The notes: generated by a model from the letters alone, not told the origin. A DNA stretch of 64,000 bases from Aliarcobacter cryaerophilus (GCF_014352935.1 NZ_CP060694.1:558001-622000), one strand, 5' to 3'; shown: positions 31,998 to 41,596, numbered from the stretch's first letter. Translations and numbers: made by a program.

Positions 31998-32651
31998 ATG
32001 GTAGATAATAGTTTACAAAATAACAATTACGGACTGGGACTTTATAGCAATAACAGTTTACAAAACTCTACGCAAACTGCTGGAAAAACAACTTCTGGGG
32101 AAAAAGAGTTAGAACAAGCAAAAGATAGTAAGGTAAAAGATAATGAAGCTGTATCTTTATCTAAAAATGTTGAAAAAGCAGTAGATACAAAAAGTATTTC
32201 AAAATCAAATGAGTTTGAAAATTTTCAAAATAAAATAAACTCTTTTACAACAGATAATAAAACAATAAAAGATATACAAGAAGATATGAAACTTTTATCT
32301 TCAGCAGATGGTGAAGTAGATACAAAAAAAGTAAATGAAAGAATAAATCAAAATATCGATAAGCTACAAAACTTGTCACAAGATGAAAAAGATAAGTTAA
32401 AAAAGGATCTAAATGGTGTTGATAATATTGTAAATAACAATATAAAAGGGATTCAAGATGCTGCAAAAGAGATGCAAGATTTTATAAAAAATAGATCTTC
32501 AAGAGGTGAAGAGAATAAGAATCTTGTTGATGTAAATTATTCTAAAGATTCAATGTTTTTTTCAAAAAACAATGTTTTAAATCTTCAAGGATCATTTGCG
32601 AATATTCAAGCAAACTTAAATCAAGATATGATTTCGAAATTGCTAAGATAG
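31998..32651 (+). CDS. Polar helical protein, unknown (flagellin-tail-like C terminus)
   Basis: I do not recognise this 217-residue protein. It is rich in Asn, Lys, Ser and Asp, has no signal peptide or TM helix, a disordered first third, and a predicted coiled-coil centre (about 75-165). The C terminus FANIQANLNQDMISKLLR resembles the heptad end of flagellin or hook-associated proteins, which pack as an amphipathic helix. Such proteins are often exported by the flagellar apparatus, but that is inference. AAGGAG precedes the ATG by 6 bases. It is a single-gene unit with its own terminator. Confidence 0.7.
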   Translation: MVDNSLQNNNYGLGLYSNNSLQNSTQTAGKTTSGEKELEQAKDSKVKDNEAVSLSKNVEKAVDTKSISKSNEFENFQNKINSFTTDNKTIKDIQEDMKLLSSADGEVDTKKVNERINQNIDKLQNLSQDEKDKLKKDLNGVDNIVNNNIKGIQDAAKEMQDFIKNRSSRGEENKNLVDVNYSKDSMFFSKNNVLNLQGSFANIQANLNQDMISKLLR

Positions 32652-32670
32652 AAATCTTTGATACTTTTTT

Positions 32671-32707
32671 GATAAAAAGCAAAGCCTTTGGGCTTTTGCT
32701 TTTTATC
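32671..32707. terminator. Terminator after the 217-residue protein
   Basis: A 16-bp stem, GATAAAAAGC...GCC (32671-32686) against GGC...GCTTTTTATC (32691-32707), with one bulged base and a TTTG loop. T-rich tracts are within the arms on both strands. Confidence 0.8.
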
Positions 32708-32901
32708 AATCTCTAATATAAAATCTAATTTTTAATTTACCTCTTTTTTGAACTTATTAATATTTACCAACAAAATCATTAAAAAAGTAGATTAGAAGAG
32801 TAGAAAAAACTATATGAAAAAGGTTTTTTTAAATCTTTAAATTCAAAAATAAAGTATTTTTTAGATAACATATTGCTTTATGCTAGATAATGGAGACAAA
32901 A

Positions 32902-33555
32902 ATGTTAAAAAACCTAAAAATCAAAAATCTTTTACTGATTTTTACAGCAGCTATTGTATTTGGTGCTTGTGCATCAAAAAGTGAGCAAGAGTATAACAAA
33001 CCAGCACTTTATTGGTACAATAAAATGATGATGCAAATAGGAATGAATGATTTAGACGAGGCAGATGATACTTATACATCGCTAGAGAGCGAACATAGAA
33101 ATTCACCATATATTCCAACAGCTATGCTTATACTTGTAAATGCACATATGGCAGATGAGCAGTATGCTTTGGCAAATTTTTATTTAGATGAATATATTAA
33201 AAGATTTAGCTTAAGTAAAGATATTGATTATGCAAGATATATGAAAATTAAAGCAAATTTTATGGGGTTTAAACAACAATTTAGAGATCAACAGCTAATA
33301 GATGATACTTTGGCAAATATTATAGATTTTAAATACAAATATCCAAATTCACCATATATGCCACTTGTTGATACTATGAATGCAAGACTTTTTATGGCAA
33401 AAGCTTCTATGGATAAAGAGATAGCAGCATTATATGAAAGAAGAGACAAACCAAAAGCAGCAGAACTTTATATGGATAAGGCAAAAAATTCTTGGGTAGA
33501 TCCAAACGAAATAAAACCAGTAGAAGTACCATTCTACAGAGCAATTTTTGAATAA
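32902..33555 (+). CDS. bamD: Outer membrane protein assembly factor BamD
   Basis: Lipoprotein of the BAM complex that folds outer-membrane proteins. The lipobox FGACAS gives lipidated Cys23 from the ATG at 32902; this start is chosen because GGAG lies 6 bases upstream, whereas the ATG at 32890 has none. The 217-residue mature chain is a TPR-like array with the family block PALYWYNKMM, NSPYIPTAMLILVNAHMADEQYALANFYLDEYIKRF and YPNSPYMPLV. Length fits BamD of Campylobacterota. It lies 39 bases upstream of lon, an order known in this phylum. Confidence 0.88.
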   Translation: MLKNLKIKNLLLIFTAAIVFGACASKSEQEYNKPALYWYNKMMMQIGMNDLDEADDTYTSLESEHRNSPYIPTAMLILVNAHMADEQYALANFYLDEYIKRFSLSKDIDYARYMKIKANFMGFKQQFRDQQLIDDTLANIIDFKYKYPNSPYMPLVDTMNARLFMAKASMDKEIAALYERRDKPKAAELYMDKAKNSWVDPNEIKPVEVPFYRAIFE

Positions 33556-33594
33556 ATATATAAAATGTATAAAATAAGGGAGTTAGAGTAAGAT

Positions 33595-36012
33595 ATGCAA
33601 TTAGAAAATTATGGTAATTTTCCACAAACAATACCATTGATTATAGAAGATGAGATTTTTTTATATCCATTTATGATTACGCCTTTGTTTTTAGAGAATC
33701 AAGAAAATATTAAAGCAGTTGAAAATGCAATTGAGTTTAATAGACTTGTAATGATAGCAGTTTCAAAAGCTGGAAAAGAGGGTGTTAGAGAAAAGGATAG
33801 TTTTTATGATGTTGGTGTAGTTGGAAATGTTATGAGAAAAATATCTTTACCAGATGGTAAGGTAAAAGTTTTATTTCAAGGTGTTTCAAAGGCAAAAATT
33901 ATAAATTTTGAACCAACTTCTAGTATATTTGCTACAGTAGATATTCTTGCTGAAGAGACACAAAATGATATTGAGTTGAAATCATTAATAAATATTTTGA
34001 TTGATAATATAAAAAAACTATCAAGATTAAATAACAAATTTCCAGCTGATTTAATAAAAGCTATAGAAGAGAATGATATACCAAGCAGAGTTGCTGATTT
34101 GGTATCCTCTGTTTTAAAAATAAAAAAAGATGAAGCATATAAGATTTTTTCAAATACAAATTTAGAACAAAGAATTATAGGTATTATTGAGATTGTAAAA
34201 AATGAGATAGAGTCATATAAAATACAAAAAGAGATAACTCAAAAAGTAAATTCAAAAATAGAAAAAAGCCATAAAGATTACTTCTTAAAAGAGCAAATAA
34301 AAGCTATTCAAAAAGAGTTAGGAGCTGATAATCAAAGAGAGGAAGATATAAAATCTTTCAAAAAGAGATTAAAAGCGAAAAAGTGTTTTATGGGTAAAGA
34401 AGCTTATAAAGAGACAAAAAAGCAAATAGAAAAACTAAGCCGAATGAATACAGATTCTCCAGATGCTTCACTTCTTCAGACTTATGTAGAGATGGTTTTA
34501 GATATTCCTTTTGGTGAATATTCAGATAGTAAAATATCAGTTTCTAGTGTTGAAAAGCAATTAAATAAAGATCACTACTCTTTAGAAAAAGCAAAAGAGA
34601 GAATCGCTGAATATTTTGCTGTAAAGCAGCTTTTAGAACAAAGAAATATTGAAGATTTAAAATCAAAAGGTACGGTTCTTTGTTTTGTAGGACCTCCAGG
34701 AGTTGGTAAAACTTCACTAGCAAATTCAATAGCAAATGCTCTTTCTAGACCACTTGTAAGAGTTGCTTTGGGTGGAATGGAAGATGTAAATGAATTAAGA
34801 GGTCATAGACGAACTTATGTTGGAGCAATGCCAGGAAGACTTATTAAAGGTTTAATTGATGCAAAAAAAATGAATCCAGTTATTGTTCTTGATGAGATTG
34901 ATAAATTAGGAAGTAACCACAGAGGTGACCCTTCTGCTGTTATGTTAGAGATCTTAGATCCAGAACAAAATCATGAGTTTAGGGATTTATATCTTAATTT
35001 TCCAGTAGATTTATCACAAGTTATTTTTGTTTCAACTGCAAACGATATTAGAAAAATTCCAGCACCACTTAAAGATAGAATGGAGTTTATAGAGCTAAAC
35101 TCATATACTCCAAATGAAAAATATCATATTGCAAAAGATTATTTAATTCCTCAAGAACTTGAAAAACATGGTCTTAAAAAAGATGAGGTGAGTATAAATA
35201 AAGCAACTATTGAGCTAATAATTGCAAAATATACAAGAGAAGCAGGGGTTAGAAATTTAAGAAGAGTCTTCTCAAAGATATTTAGAAAAGTTGTAAAAAA
35301 GATATTAGAAGATGAGACTATTGCAAAAGTAACAATTGGAATAAAAGATTTAAAAGAGTATTTAGATAATCCAATTTTTGAGATAGAACCAGCAGATAAA
35401 GTAGATGTTGTTGGAGTTTCAAATGGCTTGGCTTGGACAGCTGTTGGTGGGGATATATTAAAAATAGAGGCTATAAAACTAAAAGGAAAAGGTGATTTAA
35501 AAGTAACTGGAAACTTAGGCGATGTTATGAAAGAGTCATCAATTATCTCATATTCTGTTGTAAAACATCTAATAGACAACAAAATTCTAAAAATAGATGA
35601 AAAAGATATTCCAAAAACTTTTAAAGAAAAAGATGAAAAAGAGTTAGTTGATTGTAGTGAAATTTATAAAAGATATGATATCCATCTACATATTCCTGAA
35701 GGTGCAACTCCAAAAGATGGACCAAGTGCAGGAATAACAATGGCTTTAGCTTTGGCTTCAGTTTTAAGTAATAGAAAAATAAAAGCAGATGTAGCAATGA
35801 CAGGTGAGCTTACTTTAAGTGGAAAAGTTCTTCCAATTGGTGGTTTAAAAGAGAAATTGATAGCTGCTTATAAAGCAAAAATTAAAAAAGTTCTAATTCC
35901 TAAAAAGAATTATGAAAGAGATTTAGATGATATTCCACAAGAGGTAAAAGAGTCTTTAGAAATAAAAGTAGTTGAAAAAATAGAAGATGTTTTAAAAGAG
36001 GCTTTAATTTAA
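33595..36012 (+). CDS. lon: ATP-dependent protease La
   Basis: Hexameric AAA+ serine protease that degrades misfolded and regulatory proteins. 805 residues: substrate-binding N domain (1-200), coiled region, AAA+ module with Walker A GPPGVGKTS (about 362-370) and Walker B VIVLDEID, then the protease domain with the Ser711-Lys754 dyad in PKDGPSAGIT and GGLKEKLIAA. The TAATG at its end overlaps the rhomboid gene start by one base, so the two are translationally coupled. Confidence 0.97.
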   Translation: MQLENYGNFPQTIPLIIEDEIFLYPFMITPLFLENQENIKAVENAIEFNRLVMIAVSKAGKEGVREKDSFYDVGVVGNVMRKISLPDGKVKVLFQGVSKAKIINFEPTSSIFATVDILAEETQNDIELKSLINILIDNIKKLSRLNNKFPADLIKAIEENDIPSRVADLVSSVLKIKKDEAYKIFSNTNLEQRIIGIIEIVKNEIESYKIQKEITQKVNSKIEKSHKDYFLKEQIKAIQKELGADNQREEDIKSFKKRLKAKKCFMGKEAYKETKKQIEKLSRMNTDSPDASLLQTYVEMVLDIPFGEYSDSKISVSSVEKQLNKDHYSLEKAKERIAEYFAVKQLLEQRNIEDLKSKGTVLCFVGPPGVGKTSLANSIANALSRPLVRVALGGMEDVNELRGHRRTYVGAMPGRLIKGLIDAKKMNPVIVLDEIDKLGSNHRGDPSAVMLEILDPEQNHEFRDLYLNFPVDLSQVIFVSTANDIRKIPAPLKDRMEFIELNSYTPNEKYHIAKDYLIPQELEKHGLKKDEVSINKATIELIIAKYTREAGVRNLRRVFSKIFRKVVKKILEDETIAKVTIGIKDLKEYLDNPIFEIEPADKVDVVGVSNGLAWTAVGGDILKIEAIKLKGKGDLKVTGNLGDVMKESSIISYSVVKHLIDNKILKIDEKDIPKTFKEKDEKELVDCSEIYKRYDIHLHIPEGATPKDGPSAGITMALALASVLSNRKIKADVAMTGELTLSGKVLPIGGLKEKLIAAYKAKIKKVLIPKKNYERDLDDIPQEVKESLEIKVVEKIEDVLKEALI

Positions 36013-36575
36013 TGAGTTTTGTATCTAAAAAAGATTTGAGTGCTACAAATGTGATAATTTTTATCACTCTTGTAGCTTATATTATTCAAATAAATATACA
36101 AAATGGCTCACTTCTTATGGGATTAAACCTATATTTTTTAGTTGGTGGATTTTATTGGCAACCACTTACATCAATATTTTCTCATGGTGGAATTGCTCAC
36201 CTTGGAATGAATATGTTTGTTTTATGGCAATTTGGAAATCTTATAGAAAAAGCTAGAGGTAAAAAAAGATTTATAATACTATATTTATTTACAGGTATTT
36301 TAACTTCTCTCTTATCGTTTTTATATATTTTTTATATTGATATTCAAGTAAATTTAGTTGGAGCTAGTGGTGCTATATGTGCTATTTTAGGTTATATTGC
36401 ATATTTTGATAAGTATCAAAGAAATGGAATAATAACTTGGATTTTATTAATCTCAGTTGCACCTCTTTTAATAGGACTTCCAATTGCTTGGTATGCACAC
36501 TTTATAGGTCTTTTTGTTGGATTTGTATATGCAATTATTGAAAAAAGATTTTTTCCATTAATAGCTTATAGATGA
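36012..36575 (+). CDS. Rhomboid-family intramembrane serine protease
   Basis: 187 residues and six TM helices, the minimal bacterial rhomboid. Catalytic Ser119 in NLVGASGAICA (GxSG motif) and His163 in WYAHFIGLFVG are in place, and the helix-2 His63/Asn67 of AHLGMNM that form the oxyanion hole are present. It cleaves TM segments of substrates in the inner membrane; the substrate is unknown. It is coupled to lon upstream and overlaps the phosphatase gene downstream by 4 bases. Confidence 0.93.
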   Translation: MSFVSKKDLSATNVIIFITLVAYIIQINIQNGSLLMGLNLYFLVGGFYWQPLTSIFSHGGIAHLGMNMFVLWQFGNLIEKARGKKRFIILYLFTGILTSLLSFLYIFYIDIQVNLVGASGAICAILGYIAYFDKYQRNGIITWILLISVAPLLIGLPIAWYAHFIGLFVGFVYAIIEKRFFPLIAYR

Positions 36576-37021
36576 AGAAATCAATACTTTTTGTTTGTTT
36601 AGGAAATATTTGTCGCTCTCCATTGGCTCATGGTATTGCACAAGAATATATAAACAAAAATCAACTGGATATTTTAGTAGATAGTGCTGGAACTGGCTCA
36701 TGGCATATTGGTGAAGCTCCTTGTGAAAATTCAATAAAAATTGCATTGTTAAATGGTGTTGATATATCTAAACAAAAAGCAAGACAAGTAAAAAAGGATG
36801 ATTTTCAAAAGTTTGATTTGGTTATTGCTCTTGATGATAATAACTTAAAAGATTTGAAAAATTTAGGTTGTAAAAATCCTCTAAAACTCGGAGATTTTGG
36901 ATATGAAGGAGCTTGTGTTCCTGATCCATACTACTTTAGAGATTTTGAAGAATTTAAAAATGTATATTCTATGATTGAAACATGTGTTATAGCTTTAATT
37001 AATAAATCAAAAGAATTTTAA
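36572..37021 (+). CDS. Low molecular weight protein-tyrosine phosphatase
   Basis: 149 residues with the P-loop VCLGNICRS (Cys9, Arg15) at the extreme N terminus and the general acid in VPDPYYF (about 112-118), both required for catalysis. In Gram-negative bacteria these enzymes often counter a tyrosine kinase of capsule export, but no such gene is in this window. An ATGA overlap couples it to the rhomboid gene. Confidence 0.93.
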   Translation: MKKSILFVCLGNICRSPLAHGIAQEYINKNQLDILVDSAGTGSWHIGEAPCENSIKIALLNGVDISKQKARQVKKDDFQKFDLVIALDDNNLKDLKNLGCKNPLKLGDFGYEGACVPDPYYFRDFEEFKNVYSMIETCVIALINKSKEF

Positions 37022-37051
37022 AAAATATTTTAGTAAAGAAGAAAAGATAAA

Positions 37052-37273
37052 ATGTTAGATAAAAAGTATGAAAGATACATTTTCGCACTTATTATGGGTA
37101 CAATTATGAGTTTTATAATGAGCTTTATAATTTCATTTATAAATTTAGGATTTATAGATGGTTTTTTTCTAAAGTGGATGGAAGCATTTTTTAAAGCAGC
37201 TGTTTGTGCAATTCCAATAATATCAGTTGTTGCACCATTTGTAAAAAAGATTGTTTCAAAAGTGATAAAATAG
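37052..37273 (+). CDS. DUF2798 small membrane protein
   Basis: 73 residues with two TM helices and the DUF2798 pattern: KKYERYIFALIMGTIMSFIMSFIISF and GFFLKWMEAFFKAAVCAIPIISVVAPFVKKIV, both hydrophobic with a short polar turn. The family has no known function. It is 30 bases after the phosphatase, with AAGAAAAGA upstream, and probably in the same transcript. Confidence 0.82.
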   Translation: MLDKKYERYIFALIMGTIMSFIMSFIISFINLGFIDGFFLKWMEAFFKAAVCAIPIISVVAPFVKKIVSKVIK

Positions 37274-37312
37274 TAGATAAATTTTAAATGTCATTAAATT
37301 TAAAGGTAAGCT

Positions 37313-38188
37313 ATGAAGATTTTGAGTTTTGATTTAAAACTTATAGGATTGATTTTTATAGTTTTACTATTTTTTGCTTCAAACTCAATTTTAGCTAGAA
37401 TGGCTATTTTTACGCAAAATATTGATGCTTTCTCTTTTACATTTTTAAGAATAATATCTGCTATGGTTATTCTCTTATTTATCTATTTTTATAAAAATAA
37501 AAAGATAAAAATTGATTTTAAAAATAACTATATTAGTGGATTTATGTTTTTTTTATATGCAATTTGTTTTTCATACTCATATATAAATATGGCTGCTGGT
37601 ATTGGAACTTTGATTTTATTTGCTGTTGTTCAGCTAACTATGATTATTTTAGCTCTCTTTTTAAATGAGAAATTAACCTTAAAAAAATTTATTGGAATCA
37701 CTATAGCTTTTGGAGGACTTGTATATCTTTTATATCCAAAAGATGATTTTACAATATCATATTTTCACGCCTTTTTGATGTTTTTATCAGCAATTGGATG
37801 GGCAATTTTTAGTGTTCTAGGAAAGAAATCCAATAATGCAACTTTAAATGCAACAGATAGTTTTGTCAAAGCTTTTATCTTTACAATATTTTTTGCTATT
37901 TTTTATCTTTATTTTTTTGAGAATAGTCTAAAAATAGATTTTCCAACTTTTATAATGGCAATTACTTCAGGTTCAATAACAACTGCTTTTGGAGTATTTA
38001 TTTGGTATTCAATTTTGCCAAAAATGCAGATTATGACCGCAAGTATAATTCAGTTAATAGTGCCAATAATAGCTATTATTTTAAGTGTTATTTTTCTAAA
38101 CGAAACTTTTACTTTTGAACTTTTTATCTCTACTATTATTATACTTTTGGGAATTTTTATAGCTTTATACAAAAAAAGAAAAATTTAA
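37313..38188 (+). CDS. EamA/DMT-family transporter
   Basis: 291 residues with ten TM helices in two five-helix EamA repeats. The first ends KFIGITIAFGGLVYLLYPKDD and the second ends LFISTIIILLGIFIALYKKR, both typical of the drug/metabolite superfamily. The segment MAAGIGTLILFAVVQLTMIILAL matches the repeat core. Substrate unknown. Its last 4 bases overlap the AEC transporter gene on the other strand. Confidence 0.88.
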   Translation: MKILSFDLKLIGLIFIVLLFFASNSILARMAIFTQNIDAFSFTFLRIISAMVILLFIYFYKNKKIKIDFKNNYISGFMFFLYAICFSYSYINMAAGIGTLILFAVVQLTMIILALFLNEKLTLKKFIGITIAFGGLVYLLYPKDDFTISYFHAFLMFLSAIGWAIFSVLGKKSNNATLNATDSFVKAFIFTIFFAIFYLYFFENSLKIDFPTFIMAITSGSITTAFGVFIWYSILPKMQIMTASIIQLIVPIIAIILSVIFLNETFTFELFISTIIILLGIFIALYKKRKI

Positions 38189-39108
38189 TTCATATAAAAA
38201 TATAAAACTAATGGAATATAAAATAGTGATATAACAGTTGATATAAACAAAGCTACACTCATAATTTGTGGTTTTACATTTAGTAAAGTGGCTACTGTTA
38301 CAGTGTTTCCAGCAAGAGGAACAATAGAAAATAAAAACATAACAGTGTATAAACCATCATTTAAAAAATGAATATAGTTTTTATCTATAAAAATAAATAC
38401 TAGTATACAAACAGGCCATACAACAAATTTTATAAACATAGCATAAGAGATAAATTTTATATCAAAAGAGCTATCAAATCGAACTTTTTCAAGCCCCATT
38501 CCTACAATCATCATACCTAAAATTGTATAAGCACCTTTTATATATTCATTGTAGTTGATAAATATTTCAGGAAGTTTTATTTCGCATAGATTAAATATAA
38601 CTCCTAAGATAAAAGCGTATAAAACTGGAAGTTTAATAACTTTTAAAAGGCTTTGTTTTGCACTAAAATTACCTTTAGCAGTAATATAATATCCAACAGA
38701 GTTTTGATACAAAAGCGAAGCCAAAACAGTAAATATAAAAACATCAACCATATTTGGTTCTAAAAATAGTATTGCAAGTGGAATTCCTATGTTTCCTGTA
38801 TTTCCTGTTGAAGTACTAAAAGCTAATAAATTTGCACTATTATCGCTATAAACTCTTTTAAAATATGCTAAAAGAGTAAAACTTAAAATTGAACTAAAAA
38901 TAAAGAAAAATAGTGGTAGAGATAAAGTCGCAGCACTTAAATTTATATTTATAGTTGCAGTAAAAATAATTAGTGGTGATAATAAAAAAAGTAAAATTTT
39001 TGCAACAGTTTCTTTGTCACATTTAAGTAGATATGTGCTTAAAAATCCTAAAATAATACTTACATATAAAGGGATAATTTTTCCTAATAGAGTAAAAAAG
39101 ATAGACAA
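38185..39108 (-). CDS. AEC-family transporter (auxin efflux carrier-like permease)
   Basis: 307 residues and ten TM helices in the AEC fold. Characteristic glycines and prolines are in STGNTGNIGIPLAILFLEP (about 109-127) and MIVGMGLEKV, and the C-terminal half has PLAGNTVTVATLL. Bacterial AEC proteins move organic acids such as malate or malonate. The 3' end overlaps the DMT gene by 4 bases. The cargo is not determinable from sequence. Confidence 0.88.
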   Translation of the reverse strand: MSIFFTLLGKIIPLYVSIILGFLSTYLLKCDKETVAKILLFLLSPLIIFTATININLSAATLSLPLFFFIFSSILSFTLLAYFKRVYSDNSANLLAFSTSTGNTGNIGIPLAILFLEPNMVDVFIFTVLASLLYQNSVGYYITAKGNFSAKQSLLKVIKLPVLYAFILGVIFNLCEIKLPEIFINYNEYIKGAYTILGMMIVGMGLEKVRFDSSFDIKFISYAMFIKFVVWPVCILVFIFIDKNYIHFLNDGLYTVMFLFSIVPLAGNTVTVATLLNVKPQIMSVALFISTVISLFYIPLVLYFYMN

Positions 39109-39163
39109 AATAGGGCCTCAAAATTAATTTTTTGCAATTATATATTATTGAAGCTTTAGATGT

Positions 39164-39197
39164 AGATACTAAGAGAACTAATATCCTCTTAGTATCT
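39164..39197. terminator. Hairpin after the biotin carboxylase gene
   Basis: AGATACTAAGAG (39164-39175) and CTCTTAGTATCT (39186-39197) are perfectly complementary around a 10-base loop, just past the stop of the minus-strand gene. A clear T run is lacking, so termination is inferred from position. Confidence 0.65.
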
Positions 39198-39204
39198 TTA
39201 AATT

Positions 39205-40656
39205 TTAATGTCTTGTTGTGATGTTTTTTGAGTTAATTGTTGCAATTAATTTTTTAAGATTTTCTACTTTTTCTTCCTCTTCTTGAATATTATCTTGAGT
39301 TTGAAGAGTAAAAATATCCATTTTTTTATCAAGGTAATTTGTAGTAAATTTACCATCTTTAAAATCTTGATCTCTTACAATTTCTCTATGAAGTGGAATA
39401 TTTGTTGGGAAACCTTCAATATAAAACTCATCTAAAGCTCTTTTTGCTTTTTTAACAGCACCTTCCCAATCAAGTGCCCAAACAATTAGTTTTCCAACCA
39501 TTGAGTCATAGTTTGCTGGAACTTTATATCCTGTATAAAGTGCAGAATCAAGTCTAACTCCAGGACCATTTGGTGTAAAATATTTTTCAACAGTACCAAC
39601 AGAAGGCATAAATCCTTTTAGAGGATTCTCAGCATTTATTCTAAATTCAATACTATAACCTCTAAAGTTAATCTCCTCTTGTAAGAAGATCATTTTACTA
39701 CCTTCAGCAATTTGAATCATTCTTTGAATAATATCAACTCCAGTAATAGTTTCAGTTACAGGGTGCTCAACTTGAACTCTTGTATTCATCTCGATAAAAT
39801 AGATATTATCATCTGGGTCAAGTAAGAATTCAACTGTTCCAACGCTTTCGTATCCAAGTTTAAACATAGCTTTTGTAGCGATTCTATAAAGCTCTTTTCT
39901 AGCCTCATTGTTTAAAAGTGGTGATGGAGCAATTTCAATAACTTTTTGGTGTCTTCTTTGAATAGAACAATCTCTTTCACCTAAATGAAGAACATTTCCA
40001 TATTTATCAGCAATAACTTGAATCTCAATATGTCTTGGATTTTCAACATATTTTTCAATAAATGCTTCACCTCTTCCAAAATATTTTTTTGCTTCATTTG
40101 AGGCGCTTTCAAATAGTTCTTTGAAGTCTTTTTCTTCTCTTACTATTCTCATTCCTCTTCCACCACCACCAAATGCAGCTTTGATTATAACTGGAAATCC
40201 AATTTGTTTTGCAATTTTTGCACCCTCTTCAATATCAATAATTGGCTCATCAGTACCTTCAAGAACTGGAACTCCAACTTTTTTCATAGCCACTTTTGAT
40301 GCCATTTTATCACCAAAAAGTTCTATATGCTCTGGTTTTGGACCAATAAAAATAATACCATTTGCTTCACAAGCTCTTGCAAAATCAGCATTTTCACTTA
40401 AAAATCCATATCCAGGGTGAATTGCATCACAATCAGATTTTTTAGCTATTGATATAATTTTTTCATAGTCTAAATATGCTTGAACAACATCTCCCATAAT
40501 TGGGTAGCATTCATCTGCTTTTTTTACCCAAAGACCATCTACATCAACTTCAGAGAATACCGCAACACTTTTAATTTCAAGTTCTTTACAAGCTCTAATT
40601 ATTCTAAGTGCAATCTCTCCTCTATTTGCAATAAGTACTTTATTTATCTTTTTCAT
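39205..40656 (-). CDS. accC: Biotin carboxylase (acetyl-CoA or pyruvate carboxylase subunit)
   Basis: ATP-grasp enzyme that carboxylates biotin on a carrier protein. 483 residues: KVLIANRGEIALRIIRACKEL opening, HPGYGFLSEN, glycine-rich ATP loop AAFGGGGRGM, and the catalytic block ERDCSIQRRHQKVIEIAPSP with EMNTRVQVEHPVTE. Usual AccC is about 445-455 residues; here about 35 extra residues form a charged tail (EEEEKVENLKKLI). That length is also seen for PycA, the biotin carboxylase subunit of two-subunit pyruvate carboxylase. No accB or pycB neighbour settles the question. A T-rich spacer separates it from the suf operon. Confidence 0.88.
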   Translation of the reverse strand: MKKINKVLIANRGEIALRIIRACKELEIKSVAVFSEVDVDGLWVKKADECYPIMGDVVQAYLDYEKIISIAKKSDCDAIHPGYGFLSENADFARACEANGIIFIGPKPEHIELFGDKMASKVAMKKVGVPVLEGTDEPIIDIEEGAKIAKQIGFPVIIKAAFGGGGRGMRIVREEKDFKELFESASNEAKKYFGRGEAFIEKYVENPRHIEIQVIADKYGNVLHLGERDCSIQRRHQKVIEIAPSPLLNNEARKELYRIATKAMFKLGYESVGTVEFLLDPDDNIYFIEMNTRVQVEHPVTETITGVDIIQRMIQIAEGSKMIFLQEEINFRGYSIEFRINAENPLKGFMPSVGTVEKYFTPNGPGVRLDSALYTGYKVPANYDSMVGKLIVWALDWEGAVKKAKRALDEFYIEGFPTNIPLHREIVRDQDFKDGKFTTNYLDKKMDIFTLQTQDNIQEEEEKVENLKKLIATINSKNITTRH

Positions 40657-40763
40657 ATACTCACCTTTTAAAATTTTATATTGTGATTTTAGGGTATTTT
40701 TTTGATTTATTCTTCTTAATTTTTGTTAATTTAATAGTTGGATATTGCTAATATTGTTTAATA

Positions 40764-40798
40764 AAAAAATCTTTAGCTAACAAAACTAAAGATTTTTT
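40764..40798 (-). terminator. Terminator of the suf operon
   Basis: A perfect 13-bp stem (40764-40776 and 40786-40798) with a 9-base loop, the 3' arm ending in six T on either strand. It lies 22 bases past the sufT stop on the minus strand. Confidence 0.85.
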
Positions 40799-40819
40799 AA
40801 TTTAATTTTTTAATTTATA

Positions 40820-41170
40820 TTACCAAGAAATAGCAGCTCCACTAGCTCCCATAACCTCTTTTGCTTCTTCACTCATCATATGAGGTTCCCAAACAGGTTC
40901 AAAAACTAGATTTACTTTTGCTTCATCTACTTCATCAACAGCCATAGCAACATATCTTACTTGTTCAAGTAAACTATCTGCAACTGGACAAGCGGGGCTT
41001 GTAAGAGTCATATCTATTTCACAAAATAGATAGTTTTCTCTCTCCTCTAACTCTATATTATAAATAAGTCCTAAACTATAAATATCAACAGGGATTTCAG
41101 GGTCATAAACTTTTTTTAAATTCTCTATAATTTTCTCTTTTATTGCATCTTTATTAAAAATTCCACTCAT
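40820..41170 (-). CDS. sufT: SufT/MIP18-family Fe-S maturation factor
   Basis: 116 residues of the DUF59 family: KVYDPEIPVDIYSLGLIYNIE (about 20-40) and MTLTSPACPVADSLLEQV with the conserved Cys in PACP. SufT helps deliver Fe-S clusters to target proteins. It is the last gene of the suf operon, 15 bases after sufE. Position and family agree; a biochemical role in this lineage is inferred. Confidence 0.88.
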   Translation of the reverse strand: MSGIFNKDAIKEKIIENLKKVYDPEIPVDIYSLGLIYNIELEERENYLFCEIDMTLTSPACPVADSLLEQVRYVAMAVDEVDEAKVNLVFEPVWEPHMMSEEAKEVMGASGAAISW

Positions 41171-41185
41171 AATTTATCCTTTTGC

Positions 41186-41593
41186 TTAAGCTTTTAAAGC
41201 ATACTCTTTTATTTTTTTAATCATTCCAATAACTCCGCTTTGTCTATTTGGAGTTATAACTTCGCTTAGTCCTAGATCTTTTACTATATCCATATCAACA
41301 TTTTTTAGCTCTTCTATTGTAGAGTTTGAGAAAATCTCTAAAATAATATAAACTAAACCTTTTACGATTATCGCATCACTAGTGCCTTTAAAAATTAGTT
41401 TGTCATCTTTTTTTTCACAAATCAACCAAACCTGTGAAGTGCATCCATGTACTAAATTTTCAGGAATTTGGTTTTTTTCATCAAAAGCTGGTAGTTTTTT
41501 CCCTAAATCAATAATATATTCATATTTTGCCAACTCTTCATCAAAAAAATCTAAATCCTCTTTTATATTCTCTAATCTTTTTTCTATACTCAT
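41186..41593 (-). CDS. sufE: Sulfur acceptor protein SufE
   Basis: Takes persulfide sulfur from SufS Cys and passes it to SufBCD. 135 residues with the sulfur-accepting Cys in NLVHGCTSQVWL (about residue 51) and the closing LSEVITPNRQSGVIGMI typical of SufE. It begins 3 bases after sufS. Length is normal. Confidence 0.93.
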   Translation of the reverse strand: MSIEKRLENIKEDLDFFDEELAKYEYIIDLGKKLPAFDEKNQIPENLVHGCTSQVWLICEKKDDKLIFKGTSDAIIVKGLVYIILEIFSNSTIEELKNVDMDIVKDLGLSEVITPNRQSGVIGMIKKIKEYALKA

Positions 41594-41596
41594 TTT

